Shown in pieces: positions 54,184 through 62,209 of a stretch of 64,000 nt of DNA. Below the pieces are notes generated by a model. It ran no database searches and had not been told where the DNA came from. It saw only the letters and a program-made list of their open reading frames with translations. The DNA comes from Pseudomonas azotoformans (GTDB taxonomy: Bacteria > Pseudomonadota > Gammaproteobacteria > Pseudomonadales > Pseudomonadaceae): positions 5,557,501 to 5,621,500 of the forward strand of contig NZ_LT629702.1 in the NCBI RefSeq assembly GCF_900103345.1, read 5' to 3'. How positions within the stretch are numbered: position 1 is the stretch's first letter; each line of letters begins with the position of its first letter. The translations under genes and the position numbers were made by a program.

Positions 54184-54397
54184 AGTTGATCGTCTCGTTC
54201 TTGAGGCTGTGCAAGGCTGACGCCATCGACATTTTCTTGGCCATGCCGAGTGATTGCTCGGTCATCTGGGTGAACAGCGTTTTCAGCTCTTCTATGTCTT
54301 GCATTTCATGAATGCCATTTGTGAATTGACTGAAGTTTCTTTCGTCCTGGGCCAGCTCTCGGTATAGCTTCGGAAGCCTGCGGTCGTCACCAATCAT
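54161..54397 (-). CDS. rspF: Small type III secretion protein RspF (HrpF-like)
   Basis: This 78-aa mainly helical protein is the first gene of the rspF-rspG-rscC-rspT-rspV operon. It sits where hrpF lies in P. syringae. The ATG at 54397 is chosen because a hrp box ends 28 bp upstream; the longer frame to 54481 would run through that promoter. Confidence 0.8.
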   Translation of the reverse strand: MIGDDRRLPKLYRELAQDERNFSQFTNGIHEMQDIEELKTLFTQMTEQSLGMAKKMSMASALHSLKNETINYVLANSS

Positions 54398-54424
54398 GGG
54401 TTGTCTCCGGTGGTTGCTAGCTGA

Positions 54425-54453
54425 TGTGTGGCCGCAGATGTGTAACAGGTTCC
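54425..54453 (-). promoter_or_regulatory. hrp box promoter of the rspF operon
   Basis: On the minus strand GGAACC, 16 nt, then CCACACA: a perfect HrpL-type promoter. It ends 28 bp before rspF and lies just past the stop of sctL. Confidence 0.92.
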
Positions 54454-54484
54454 ATCTGTCTGGAAATTTGTTAAAAAACATCGC

Positions 54485-55078
54485 TCACCGACACCGTGAG
54501 TCACTTGAGGGGGGGGGTATCAGATGGTCCAGAGCATCGACCCAATTGATATGAAGGCCGCCGTCTTCTGTTTCGAGCAGCAGTGACTGGGCGCTGACTT
54601 CGTTGTCGACTCGAGGTGTCCAAGGCACATCCCCCCGGCGAGCGAGCCACTGCTCGACGGCTTCTCGGTCTTGTGGATGGCACAGCAGGGTTGCGCTGAC
54701 GGGCGGCAGTTGAGCCGCCAGCAGTTGGTTGAGTAGGGCGCTGATGCGTTGAGGGGGCACGGTCTCATCCAGGAAACCCCGAATGGCGGTGTTGATCACT
54801 GAGGTCGCGACCTGTTCCAGGCCCTCATGCATCGCCTGACGTTCCGACTCCCAGCGTTGCAGAATGGGGTTGGCGCGTTGCCAGAAGTGTTCGCGTGCAT
54901 CTTCCACCACACGCTCACACTGGGCTTGAGTCTGTTCTATGAGTGAACGTGCCTGAGCTTGGGCGTGCTCGATCAACTTGCTGGCCTGAGTGAAGTCGAC
55001 AAGCATTTCCCGAGGAATCAGAGCCGACGGCAACGGTGTGTTAACGGTGTGCACCTCGATTTTTTTGCCGCAGAACAT
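54485..55078 (-). CDS. sctL: Type III secretion stator RspE (HrpE/SctL)
   Basis: This 197-aa FliH/YscL-type peripheral stator binds the ATPase. An Ala/Gln/Glu-rich helical stretch runs over about 30-100, with a globular C-terminal domain. ATG at 55078 is taken because the longer frame begins within sctK. A run of nine Cs near the 3' end (54509-54517) encodes PPP; one-base slippage there would alter the last nine residues. Confidence 0.86.
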   Translation of the reverse strand: MFCGKKIEVHTVNTPLPSALIPREMLVDFTQASKLIEHAQAQARSLIEQTQAQCERVVEDAREHFWQRANPILQRWESERQAMHEGLEQVATSVINTAIRGFLDETVPPQRISALLNQLLAAQLPPVSATLLCHPQDREAVEQWLARRGDVPWTPRVDNEVSAQSLLLETEDGGLHINWVDALDHLIPPPSSDSRCR

Positions 55079-55089
55079 ACTGGGGGTTC

Positions 55090-55644
55090 TCACGAAGGCA
55101 GGTGTTGGGTTTCGTTGAGGGGGGTTGAAGTTGCCCGCCAGAGCGCGGCTTGCCACATGGTGTCCAAGCGGCCGTGGGTGCTGAGCAACCTGGGGTGGGA
55201 TTCCAGTTCAAGTACTCGCTCGCGGGCAAAGCTCAGACGCAAACGCTGCCAGATGGCCGGTGATACCCAGGCGCGCAGGTAATGCAGCGGGTCGTCAACG
55301 TTCACCGGCAACAGCACCTCGGGTGTCATTGCCTTGGTCAGGCGCTGGCACCAGAGGTGATGTGCCTGGTTCAAGCGGCTGTCGTGGCTGGGGTTGTCTA
55401 TTTCTCTGACCAATAAAAGAGCAAGGTCTTGTTGTGACGGACTACAGGTCAGTACCAGTTGAAATACAGGCTCAGAAGGGCGGGGAGGAAGTTCAGGCTC
55501 GATCTCGAACAGAAGGCTCACCCGTTGATGATAAGCGCGTGAAAGCGCCTCTGTTTCCACAAAGCGGTTCTGCATGCGCCAGTCGCGGTGCGCGTTTTCC
55601 CATGGGGAAACCCACCATCGAACCCACATGAGGTTCTTATTCAT
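55090..55644 (-). CDS. sctK: Type III secretion adaptor RspD (HrpD/SctK)
   Basis: This 184-aa SctK-type component of the sorting platform links SctD to SctQ. Trp-rich N-terminus (MWVRWWVSPWENAHRDW) and otherwise helical. The start is uncertain between 55644 and 55629; the first overlaps the sctJ stop by 8 nt. Identification is by position and size. Confidence 0.78.
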   Translation of the reverse strand: MNKNLMWVRWWVSPWENAHRDWRMQNRFVETEALSRAYHQRVSLLFEIEPELPPRPSEPVFQLVLTCSPSQQDLALLLVREIDNPSHDSRLNQAHHLWCQRLTKAMTPEVLLPVNVDDPLHYLRAWVSPAIWQRLRLSFARERVLELESHPRLLSTHGRLDTMWQAALWRATSTPLNETQHLPS

Positions 55645-56422
55645 AAGAAGGTACGGTCGCAGACTCTTTCGGCGGGTTGTCCTTGGTCCGTCGGCGCCAG
55701 AATAACCATGCAGCACCTCCCAGCAGTAAGGCGATCAAGGAGGCCATGATACTGGTGCGCCAGAACACGAGGTCTTGCTCCGGTACCAGGAAGGGCCCGA
55801 GGTAGTTGAGTTGCTGCGTCTCCTGATAAGCGGTAGCCGGCACGAAAACGACGGTCAGTTTTTGCGTATTTTCTATCGCTGAGGCCATACCGGGGATGCT
55901 GCTGGCAACCATTCTGCGCACGCGCGGTTGAATGTTGTCGGGGTCTAGTCGCGGATCATGCTTGATAAACACCGAGGCGGACGCCGGTTGTACCGGTTCT
56001 CCAGGCGCCACCCGCTCCGGCAGCACAACATGGACACGCGCAACGATCACACCATCGATGTTCGACAGCGTGGCTTCCAATTCTTGTGACAGTGCATAGA
56101 TATAGCGCGCCCGCTCTTCCAGCGGGGTGGAAATTACCCCCTCTTTGCGAAAGATATCTCCTAACGTGGAGCGGCCCACTTTGGGTAGACCGGCGGCCTC
56201 CAGCGTGCGAACAGCACGGCTGATGTCGTTGGCCCGGACGCGAACGACCACGCCGTCTTTGGCCGGAATCTTCTGGGCGCGGATCTGCTTGTCCGCCAGC
56301 TCGGCAACGACTTCGTTGGCTTCCTGCTCGGACAACTGGCGATGGAGTTCAACACTCTCACCGCAGCCGGCGAGCATCAATGTCGATAAACAAAAGAGTG
56401 TGATGGATAGATAGCGATGCAT
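55637..56422 (-). CDS. sctJ: Type III secretion inner-ring lipoprotein RscJ (HrcJ/SctJ)
   Basis: This 261-aa lipoprotein has a lipobox LAGC (C20), two periplasmic ring-building domains joined by a linker, and a C-terminal membrane helix (about 222-243) followed by a basic tail. It forms the inner of the two inner-membrane rings. Conserved segments EVVAELADKQIRAQKIPAKD and VVLPERV are present. Confidence 0.95.
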   Translation of the reverse strand: MHRYLSITLFCLSTLMLAGCGESVELHRQLSEQEANEVVAELADKQIRAQKIPAKDGVVVRVRANDISRAVRTLEAAGLPKVGRSTLGDIFRKEGVISTPLEERARYIYALSQELEATLSNIDGVIVARVHVVLPERVAPGEPVQPASASVFIKHDPRLDPDNIQPRVRRMVASSIPGMASAIENTQKLTVVFVPATAYQETQQLNYLGPFLVPEQDLVFWRTSIMASLIALLLGGAAWLFWRRRTKDNPPKESATVPSYE

Positions 56423-56426
56423 GCGT

Positions 56427-56786
56427 CTAAGCCAGGTTGGAGATTTTATCGACGCCTTTCACCAGCATGCCGAGCACCTTGACTCGACTGACCACTTCAA
56501 AATTCGCGAGGGCGAGTGATTGTGGCAGTGCATAGGATTCTTTGGTCTGCTTGTTCCGCAGGGTGTCATCCATCCCTTTTTTCACGCGCTTGAACGACGA
56601 CTCAGAAGCGCTCAGGTTGAATAAGCTAACGGGAATAACAGGGGGGGTACTTTTGAAGAGCTCTGCGGAATGATCAAGTTGCGCGTTGAAGAAATTCATA
56701 TCAGCGATCTCATCAAATGCGGCGGGCGATTCAGCCAGAACCCCCCTGGACCCTATTTTCACGCGCTCGGCGTCGTCGATGTACAT
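56427..56786 (-). CDS. sctI: Type III secretion inner-rod protein RspB (HrpB/SctI)
   Basis: This 119-aa protein has a C-terminal helical part (FEVVSRVKVLGMLVKGVDKI) typical of inner-rod subunits that anchor the pilus to the export gate. AAGGAG lies 7 nt before the ATG. A run of seven Cs (56641-56647) lies within the gene. It follows the small pilin-candidate gene. Confidence 0.83.
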   Translation of the reverse strand: MYIDDAERVKIGSRGVLAESPAAFDEIADMNFFNAQLDHSAELFKSTPPVIPVSLFNLSASESSFKRVKKGMDDTLRNKQTKESYALPQSLALANFEVVSRVKVLGMLVKGVDKISNLA

Positions 56787-56836
56787 ATGAAACTCCTTGA
56801 AATCTGTCTATTACAGTGCTGGCGATGACAGGGGTA

Positions 56837-56869
56837 CTGGCACTCCCCAGCGCCAGCAGGGGAGGCCAG
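56837..56869 (-). other. Hairpin between the pilin candidate and rspB
   Basis: CTGGC-CTCCCC and GGGGAG-T-GCCAG form an 11-bp stem with one bulge, beginning 7 nt past the stop of the 57-aa ORF. No U tract follows, so it is more likely a 3' mRNA stabiliser or partial attenuator than a full terminator. This would let the small upstream gene be expressed far above rspB. Confidence 0.6.
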
Positions 56870-56875
56870 GATTAC

Positions 56876-57049
56876 TTAGCGTGGATATTGGACCTTGCCA
56901 GCGATCGTCATTTTCGAGTTGGCGCTATCAACCGCCTTGCTTGTCTTCGTGTCTTGGACGCCTTCTATGAGTCTCTCAACGGCAGTTTGCTGATTTTGTA
57001 GCCTGGCCCACGCTGCTGTACTATCTACCGGACTAATTGGAGTAGTCAT
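56876..57049 (-). CDS. 57-aa candidate type III pilin (HrpA-like, RspA)
   Basis: This small ORF starts MTTPISPVDSTAAWARLQNQ and ends VQYPR. It is polar, rich in Thr, Ser, Ala, Gln and Lys, free of cysteine and predicted helical, like Hrp pilins and needle subunits. AGAGGTAAC precedes the ATG, and a hrp box lies 87 bp upstream. It is the first gene before rspB, exactly where hrpA sits in P. syringae, and a hairpin follows. At 57 aa it is shorter than Erwinia HrpA (about 65 aa) and P. syringae HrpA (about 113 aa), but no other pilin candidate exists in the cluster. Confidence 0.68.
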   Translation of the reverse strand: MTTPISPVDSTAAWARLQNQQTAVERLIEGVQDTKTSKAVDSANSKMTIAGKVQYPR

Positions 57050-57135
57050 TCAAGTTACCTCTTTACTGAATATGAGAGTGTGCAGCGGTGGTTCTGCGTC
57101 TGCACAGTTTTTGAGCGATTGTGCTGCTCATATCC

Positions 57136-57164
57136 TGAGTGACTGATGCCGTGAGATTCGTTCC
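57136..57164 (-). promoter_or_regulatory. hrp box promoter of the rspA-rspE operon
   Basis: On the minus strand GGAACG, 16 nt, then TCACTCA. It matches the hrp box with the same 16-nt spacing as the other two boxes here and with single-base changes in each half. It lies 86 bp before the 57-aa ORF and is the only such site upstream of the rspB-rscJ-rspD-rspE genes. Confidence 0.82.
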
Positions 57165-57252
57165 TGATTTTAACAAGGTGTATGTTTGTAAATATTTCAA
57201 GCTTGTTTAAAGTGAGTGAGCTTGAAATCAGCTCGGCTAACTCTGCTTGGCT

Positions 57253-58170
57253 TCAAGGGGTGAATACTTTTAGTTGTTTCATTCGATAGTAAAGCGTGCG
57301 AAGCGCGACCCCCAACTCTGTGGCTGCACTGTCGACGCTGTGTTCATGCCGCTGCAGCGACTCTTCAATCAATACTTTTTCGATCTGTTGCAGGCGTGCC
57401 TTCAAATTCATCTCTGTCTGGGGGGTAACGCTCGTAGGGAGCGGGGTTAGGCCCAACACGAAGCGTTTAGCGGCTGAACGAAGTTCGCGAACGTTGCCGA
57501 GCCAGGGGTGGCAGAGTAATTGCTGTAGTAGCGCGCCTGCTGGCGCTTGCACGGGGCACTTAAAGGCCTCTGCTTCTTGTTTGATCATATTAAGAAACAA
57601 CGGAATAATGAGCTCCCGTCGCTCCCGCAAAGGGGGAAGATGGATATTGACGATATTGAGACGGAAATACAGATCCCGTCGAAAGGCGCCTCGTTCCACC
57701 ATCTCATGCAGGGACTGCTGGGCAGAAGCGATGACACGCATATCCACTTGGATGAATCGGGTCGAGCCCAGGCGTTCGACCCCTCGACATTCCAGTACCC
57801 GCAGCAGCTTGGCTTGGAGCGACAACGGCATGCTATCGATTTCGTCGAGGTACAAGGTGCCCAAATGGGCGGCTTCTACAAAGCCGGCCCGCGATTGCAT
57901 CGCGCCGGTATAGGCACCGCTGTTGACACCGAACAATTGGCTCTCGGCAAGGGTTTCCGGTATGGCGGCACAGTTGACCGCAACAAAGTTTCCTTTGCGT
58001 CCGGATAAACAATGTATGCGTTGCGCCAGAGTGTCTTTTCCTGTGCCTGTTTCTCCGAGTAACAGAACATCAATGTTGAGTGGGGCGGTATTGCTGATAG
58101 CGTATTCAATGTCAGGGCAGTCGATGAAAGGTATGTCATTCAACAAGTTGTTTTGGTCAGGGATCAGCAT
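57253..58170 (-). CDS. rspR: Sigma-54 enhancer-binding protein RspR (HrpR/HrpS type)
   Basis: This 305-aa activator has only an AAA+ domain and a C-terminal helix-turn-helix, without a receiver domain, like HrpR and HrpS. Walker A is GETGTGKD (residues 38-45), the sigma-54 contact loop GAYTGA is intact near 86, and the DNA-binding helix lies near 280 (ATELGVALRTLYYRMKQL). P. syringae uses a HrpR-HrpS pair; only one gene is present here, so it should act as a homohexamer. Expected target is the sigma-54 promoter of rspL. Confidence 0.92.
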   Translation of the reverse strand: MLIPDQNNLLNDIPFIDCPDIEYAISNTAPLNIDVLLLGETGTGKDTLAQRIHCLSGRKGNFVAVNCAAIPETLAESQLFGVNSGAYTGAMQSRAGFVEAAHLGTLYLDEIDSMPLSLQAKLLRVLECRGVERLGSTRFIQVDMRVIASAQQSLHEMVERGAFRRDLYFRLNIVNIHLPPLRERRELIIPLFLNMIKQEAEAFKCPVQAPAGALLQQLLCHPWLGNVRELRSAAKRFVLGLTPLPTSVTPQTEMNLKARLQQIEKVLIEESLQRHEHSVDSAATELGVALRTLYYRMKQLKVFTP

Positions 58171-58455
58171 AATGCTCCACTACTTTCGCAACTTTGTGGG
58201 GGGCGTCGGTTTCAGTAAACCGTAAACCAACAAGGTTGTCATCGTGTTTGCATGGAAGGGCGGTTGCTGACAAGTCTGAATGGGAAAGTTCTTGGAAAAT
58301 GCAAGAGGCTGTTCGGCTTATATGTTCTTACGGGTGTAGGGGGAGTCTTTAATTTTGATGGAGTAGTTTGATGGGAGACTGATTTGTGTTGGGCCGGTCT
58401 CGTTTTAGGTGCTTCAAATAGTGTGTATAAGTGTGTAAAAGTTTAAAGGGGGTAC
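58171..58455. other. Intergenic region upstream of rspR
   Basis: No gene is visible between rspR and the ychF terminator. The stretch is richer in A and T than the core genes. It contains a perfect 6-bp inverted repeat around 4 nt (58207-58222, CGGTTTCAGTAAACCG) 37 bp before the rspR start, which might be an operator or a 5' UTR hairpin, and an imperfect direct repeat (GTGTGTA) near 58420-58440. Confidence 0.5.
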
Positions 58456-58484
58456 AAAAAAGCCGATGCAGGGCATCGGCTTTT
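58456..58484. terminator. Terminator downstream of ychF
   Basis: GCCGATGC and GCATCGGC form an 8-bp stem around a 3-nt loop. Read leftward it is followed by six Us, so it ends the ychF transcript; a shorter T run makes it weakly active rightward. Confidence 0.9.
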
Positions 58485-58502
58485 GATTCACAGCAGCGAC
58501 GT

Positions 58503-59603
58503 TTACACGTTGAAACGGAAGTGCATCACATCGCCATCTTTCACGATGTACTCCTTACCTTCCAAACGCCACTTGCCCGCTTCCTTGGCACCGGCCTCAC
58601 CCTTGAACTGGATGAAGTCGTTGTAGGCAATCACTTCGGCGCGGATAAAGCCTTTTTCGAAGTCGGTGTGGATCACGCCGGCAGCCTGTGGTGCGGTGGC
58701 ACCGACCTTGACGGTCCAGGCGCGCACTTCTTCGACGCCGGCAGTGAAGTAGGTCTGCAGGTTGAGCATTTCATAACCGGCGCGGATCACACGGTTCAGG
58801 CCAGGTTCTTCCAGGCCCAGGGCCTCGAGGAACATGTCTTTTTCTTCACCGTCATCCAGCTCGGCGATTTCCGCTTCGATCTTGTTGCACACCGGCACCA
58901 CGATGGCGCCTTCTTCGTCGGCGATGGCCTTGACCACGTCCAGCAGTGGGTTGTTCTCGAAACCGTCTTCAGCGACGTTGGCGATGTACATCACCGGCTT
59001 GGTGGTCAACAGGTGGAAACCCTTGATCACGGCCTTCTCGTCGGCACCCATGTTCTTCATCAGGCTGCGTGCCGGCTTGCCTTCGGTGAAGTGCGCGATC
59101 AACTGCTCCAGCAGGCCTTTCTGGACAACCGCGTCCTTGTCGCCACCCTTGGCGTTACGCGCGACTTTCTGCAGTTGCTTCTCGCAGCTGTCGAGGTCGG
59201 CGAAGATCAGTTCCAGGTCGATGATCTCGATATCGCGTTTCGGGTCGACACTGTTGGAGACGTGAATCACGTTCTCGTCTTCAAAGCAGCGGACCACGTG
59301 GGCGATGGCATCGGTCTCGCGGATGTTGGCCAGGAACTTGTTGCCCAGGCCTTCACCTTTCGACGCACCGGCAACCAGGCCGGCGATGTCGACGAATTCC
59401 ATGGTGGTCGGCAGGATGCGCTTGGGATTGACGATGGCCGCCAGGGCGTCCAGGCGTGGATCCGGCATCGGCACGATACCGCTGTTGGGCTCGATGGTGC
59501 AGAAGGGGAAGTTCTCCGCCGCAATACCGGACTTGGTCAGGGCGTTGAACAGGGTGGATTTGCCGACGTTGGGCAGGCCGACGATGCCGCAATTGAATCC
59601 CAT
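58503..59603 (-). CDS. ychF: Redox-regulated ATPase YchF (Obg family)
   Basis: This 366-aa Obg-like nucleotide-binding protein is associated with ribosomes and stress response. The P-loop LPNVGKST lies at 10-17. The usual NKxD specificity motif is replaced by NKIE, which is why YchF prefers ATP to GTP. A helical insertion is present in the middle and a TGS domain at the C-terminus. It follows pth by 21 bp on the same strand. Confidence 0.96.
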   Translation of the reverse strand: MGFNCGIVGLPNVGKSTLFNALTKSGIAAENFPFCTIEPNSGIVPMPDPRLDALAAIVNPKRILPTTMEFVDIAGLVAGASKGEGLGNKFLANIRETDAIAHVVRCFEDENVIHVSNSVDPKRDIEIIDLELIFADLDSCEKQLQKVARNAKGGDKDAVVQKGLLEQLIAHFTEGKPARSLMKNMGADEKAVIKGFHLLTTKPVMYIANVAEDGFENNPLLDVVKAIADEEGAIVVPVCNKIEAEIAELDDGEEKDMFLEALGLEEPGLNRVIRAGYEMLNLQTYFTAGVEEVRAWTVKVGATAPQAAGVIHTDFEKGFIRAEVIAYNDFIQFKGEAGAKEAGKWRLEGKEYIVKDGDVMHFRFNV

Positions 59604-59624
59604 GGTGTTTCCCCTCGATAAGAG

Positions 59625-60209
59625 TCAGGCCTTCTGGCTGTGCAGGTTTTTCATCGCGCGGTTCCATTCACCGGCGAAGATATCCGGCAGCACGCCGAGG
59701 GCAAAGTCGATGCTGGCATCGAGTTTTTCCTGTTCGGCGCGTGGCGCACGACCCAGGACGAAATTTGAAACCATACTGGCAACGCCTGGGTGGCCAATGC
59801 CAAGCCGCAGGCGGTAGAAATTATTCTGATTACCCAACTGCGCGATGATGTCGCGCAGGCCATTGTGCCCGCCATGTCCGCCGCCCAGCTTGAGCTTGGC
59901 AACGCCGGGTGGCAGATCCAGTTCGTCATGGGCCACCAGGATTTCTTCGGGTTTGATCCGGAAGAAGCCCGCTAGCGCCGCGACAGCCTGGCCGCTGCGG
60001 TTCATGTAGGTGGTGGGAATCAGCAGACGAACATCCTGACCCTGGTGCGAGAAGCGCCCGGTCAGGCCGAAATATTTGCGATCGGCCACCAGGTTCACAC
60101 CTTGGGCGTGGGCGATGCGCTCAACAAAAAGGGCCCCCGCGTTATGCCGGGTCTGTTCGTATTCGGCGCCTGGATTTCCCAGGCCAACGATCAGTTTAAT
60201 GGCAGTCAC
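59625..60209 (-). CDS. pth: Peptidyl-tRNA hydrolase
   Basis: This 194-aa enzyme recycles tRNA from peptidyl-tRNA released by stalled ribosomes. Conserved VGLGNPG and the catalytic His in QTRHNAG are near the N-terminus; [12 protein letters not shown] lies near residue 110. The start is taken as GTG at 60209, giving the family N-terminus, with AAGGAAGG upstream; the frame runs on to 60278 without support. Confidence 0.95.
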   Translation of the reverse strand: MTAIKLIVGLGNPGAEYEQTRHNAGALFVERIAHAQGVNLVADRKYFGLTGRFSHQGQDVRLLIPTTYMNRSGQAVAALAGFFRIKPEEILVAHDELDLPPGVAKLKLGGGHGGHNGLRDIIAQLGNQNNFYRLRLGIGHPGVASMVSNFVLGRAPRAEQEKLDASIDFALGVLPDIFAGEWNRAMKNLHSQKA

Positions 60210-60232
60210 GACAGGGGCCCTTCCTTTGGAGT

Positions 60233-60241
60233 TGTGGATAA
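60233..60241 (-). promoter_or_regulatory. Perfect DnaA box upstream of pth
   Basis: TTATCCACA on the minus strand, 24 bp before the pth start in the gap to rplY. A single copy could be chance. Confidence 0.4.
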
Positions 60242-60376
60242 CATCGCCAGACCTGAGTGCGGCGAAAGTGGACGACACTACATCATTTACTCAAGAGTAA
60301 ACGCCGCGTTATCGCCCGCTTTCTCGCTACGTTTCGGTCCGCGATGTTTCCTCAAGCTCCGGCAATACAGAGTGAA

Positions 60377-60973
60377 TTACTCTGCAGCGCCTTCTTCAGC
60401 TTCTGGAGCAACGCGTGGAGCGTGAACGTTGGCAACAGCTTTGTCATCGTTGTGAGCCAGTGCAACGAACTCAACGCCTTTAGGAGCTTTGAGGTCGGAC
60501 AGGTGAACGATGGTGCCGATTTCAGCAGCCGACAGGTCGACTTCGATGAACTCAGGCAGGTCTTTCGGCAGGCAAGTCACTTCGACTTCGTTCAGAACGT
60601 GCGAAATTTCGCCGCCTTTCTTGACCGGCGCTTCTTCACCGATGAAGTGAACAGGCACGATAGCGGTCAGTTTCTGGCCAGCTACAACGCGAACGAAGTC
60701 GGCGTGCATGATGAACTGCTTGGACGGGTGACGCTGCATCGCTTTAACGATGACGTTCTGCTTGGCGCCGTCGACGTTCAGCTCGATAACATGGCTGTAG
60801 GCAGCTTCGTTTTCGAACAGCTTGGCGATTTCCTTGGCCAGGATGGTCACGGATTCAGCAGGCTTGTTACCACCGTATACAACGGCTGGGATGTTGGCGG
60901 CGTGACGCAGGCGGCGGCTCGCACCTTTCCCCAGGTCAGTACGCGCTTGGGCGTTCAGAGTAAAGTCAGTCAT
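60377..60973 (-). CDS. rplY: 50S ribosomal protein L25 / general stress protein Ctc
   Basis: This 198-aa two-domain L25 (TL5/Ctc type) binds 5S rRNA. The N-terminal L25 domain ([18 protein letters not shown]) is followed by a beta-barrel C-terminal domain and an Ala/Glu-rich tail. E. coli L25 has only the first domain, so the longer form here is the usual pseudomonad one. Gene order rplY-pth-ychF is standard. Confidence 0.95.
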   Translation of the reverse strand: MTDFTLNAQARTDLGKGASRRLRHAANIPAVVYGGNKPAESVTILAKEIAKLFENEAAYSHVIELNVDGAKQNVIVKAMQRHPSKQFIMHADFVRVVAGQKLTAIVPVHFIGEEAPVKKGGEISHVLNEVEVTCLPKDLPEFIEVDLSAAEIGTIVHLSDLKAPKGVEFVALAHNDDKAVANVHAPRVAPEAEEGAAE

Positions 60974-61037
60974 TTTGTATCTCCAAAATAGCCATCATCG
61001 AGCGGCGTTTGCGACCAGCGCCGGCCTCGACATGGGC

Positions 61038-61074
61038 AAAAAAGCCCCGCCCCAACAGAATGTCGGGGCGGGGC
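61038..61074 (-). terminator. Terminator downstream of prs
   Basis: GCCCCGCCCC pairs with GGGGCGGGGC over an 11-nt loop, followed leftward by six Us, between prs and rplY. Confidence 0.9.
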
Positions 61075-61110
61075 GCTTTTCGTCAGTGGAATGTACCGAA
61101 GGTTTGACCC

Positions 61111-62052
61111 TTAGCGGAACATCGCGCTGATCGATTCTTCATTGCTGATGCGGCGAACCGCCTCGGCAACAACCGGTGCGATATCCAGTTGACGGATACG
61201 CGAACAGGCTTGAGCAGCTGCGGACAACGGGATGGTGTTGGTCACCACCAGTTCGTCCAGCATGGAATTTTCGATGTTCTCGATCGCTCGGCCCGACAGC
61301 ACAGGGTGTGTGCAGTAGGCGAAGACTTTAGCCGCACCGTGCTCTTTCAAGGCTTTCGCCGCGTGGCACAGGGTGCCGGCGGTGTCGACCATGTCATCAA
61401 CCAGAATACAGGTACGCCCTTCGACATCACCGATGATATGCATCACTTCAGAGTGATTGGCTTTCTCGCGGCGTTTGTCGATGATCCCGAGGTCCACGCC
61501 CAGGGATTTGGCAACGGCCCGTGCACGCACGACGCCACCAATGTCCGGGGACACGATCATCAGGTTTTCAAAGCGCTGGTCTTCGATGTCATCCACCAAT
61601 ACGGGGGAGCCGTAGATGTTATCTACCGGAATATCGAAGAACCCCTGGATTTGGTCAGCGTGCAGGTCAACCGTGAGAACACGGTCGATACCTACCACGG
61701 TCAGCATGTCAGCAACGACTTTCGCGCTGATGGCCACACGTGCGGAACGCGGACGGCGATCCTGACGGGCATAACCAAAGTAAGGGATTACAGCTGTGAT
61801 TCGAGTCGCTGAGGAGCGGCGGAAGGCATCAGCCATCACGACGAGTTCCATCAGGTTATCGTTGGTCGGAGCGCAGGTCGGCTGAATAATGAAGACGTCT
61901 TTACCGCGGACGTTTTCATTGATCTCGGCTGTAATTTCGCCGTCGGAGAATTTACCGACAGAGATGTCACCGAGAGGGATATGCAGCTGACGTACGACAC
62001 GTCGAGCCAGATCGGGGTTGGCGTTCCCCGTAAAGACCATCATCTTGGACAC
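61111..62052 (-). CDS. prs: Ribose-phosphate pyrophosphokinase
   Basis: This 313-aa PRPP synthase makes 5-phosphoribosyl 1-diphosphate for nucleotide, His and Trp synthesis. The catalytic flexible loop region ([11 protein letters not shown] near 97) and the PRPP-binding [10 protein letters not shown] near 218 are intact. GTG start at 62052 gives the conserved [16 protein letters not shown]. Confidence 0.97.
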   Translation of the reverse strand: MSKMMVFTGNANPDLARRVVRQLHIPLGDISVGKFSDGEITAEINENVRGKDVFIIQPTCAPTNDNLMELVVMADAFRRSSATRITAVIPYFGYARQDRRPRSARVAISAKVVADMLTVVGIDRVLTVDLHADQIQGFFDIPVDNIYGSPVLVDDIEDQRFENLMIVSPDIGGVVRARAVAKSLGVDLGIIDKRREKANHSEVMHIIGDVEGRTCILVDDMVDTAGTLCHAAKALKEHGAAKVFAYCTHPVLSGRAIENIENSMLDELVVTNTIPLSAAAQACSRIRQLDIAPVVAEAVRRISNEESISAMFR

Positions 62053-62098
62053 GCGCAGTACCTAGAGGCTGAGGGTAACCTGGATGAGTATAGGAAAA

Positions 62099-62173
62099 TG
62101 GCAGGGGCGGCTGGATTCGAACCAACGCATGGCAGGATCAAAACCTGCTGCCTTACCGCTTGGCGACGCCCCT
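62099..62173 (-). tRNA. tRNA-Gln (UUG)
   Basis: A 75-nt cloverleaf runs from AGGGGCG to CGCCCCT-G-CCA with CCA encoded. The anticodon loop TTTTGAT gives UUG. It lies between ispE and prs, its usual place in Pseudomonas. Confidence 0.95.
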
Positions 62174-62209
62174 GTATCTGTTGCAACGAGTGCCTAACAC
62201 TCGGTTCCT

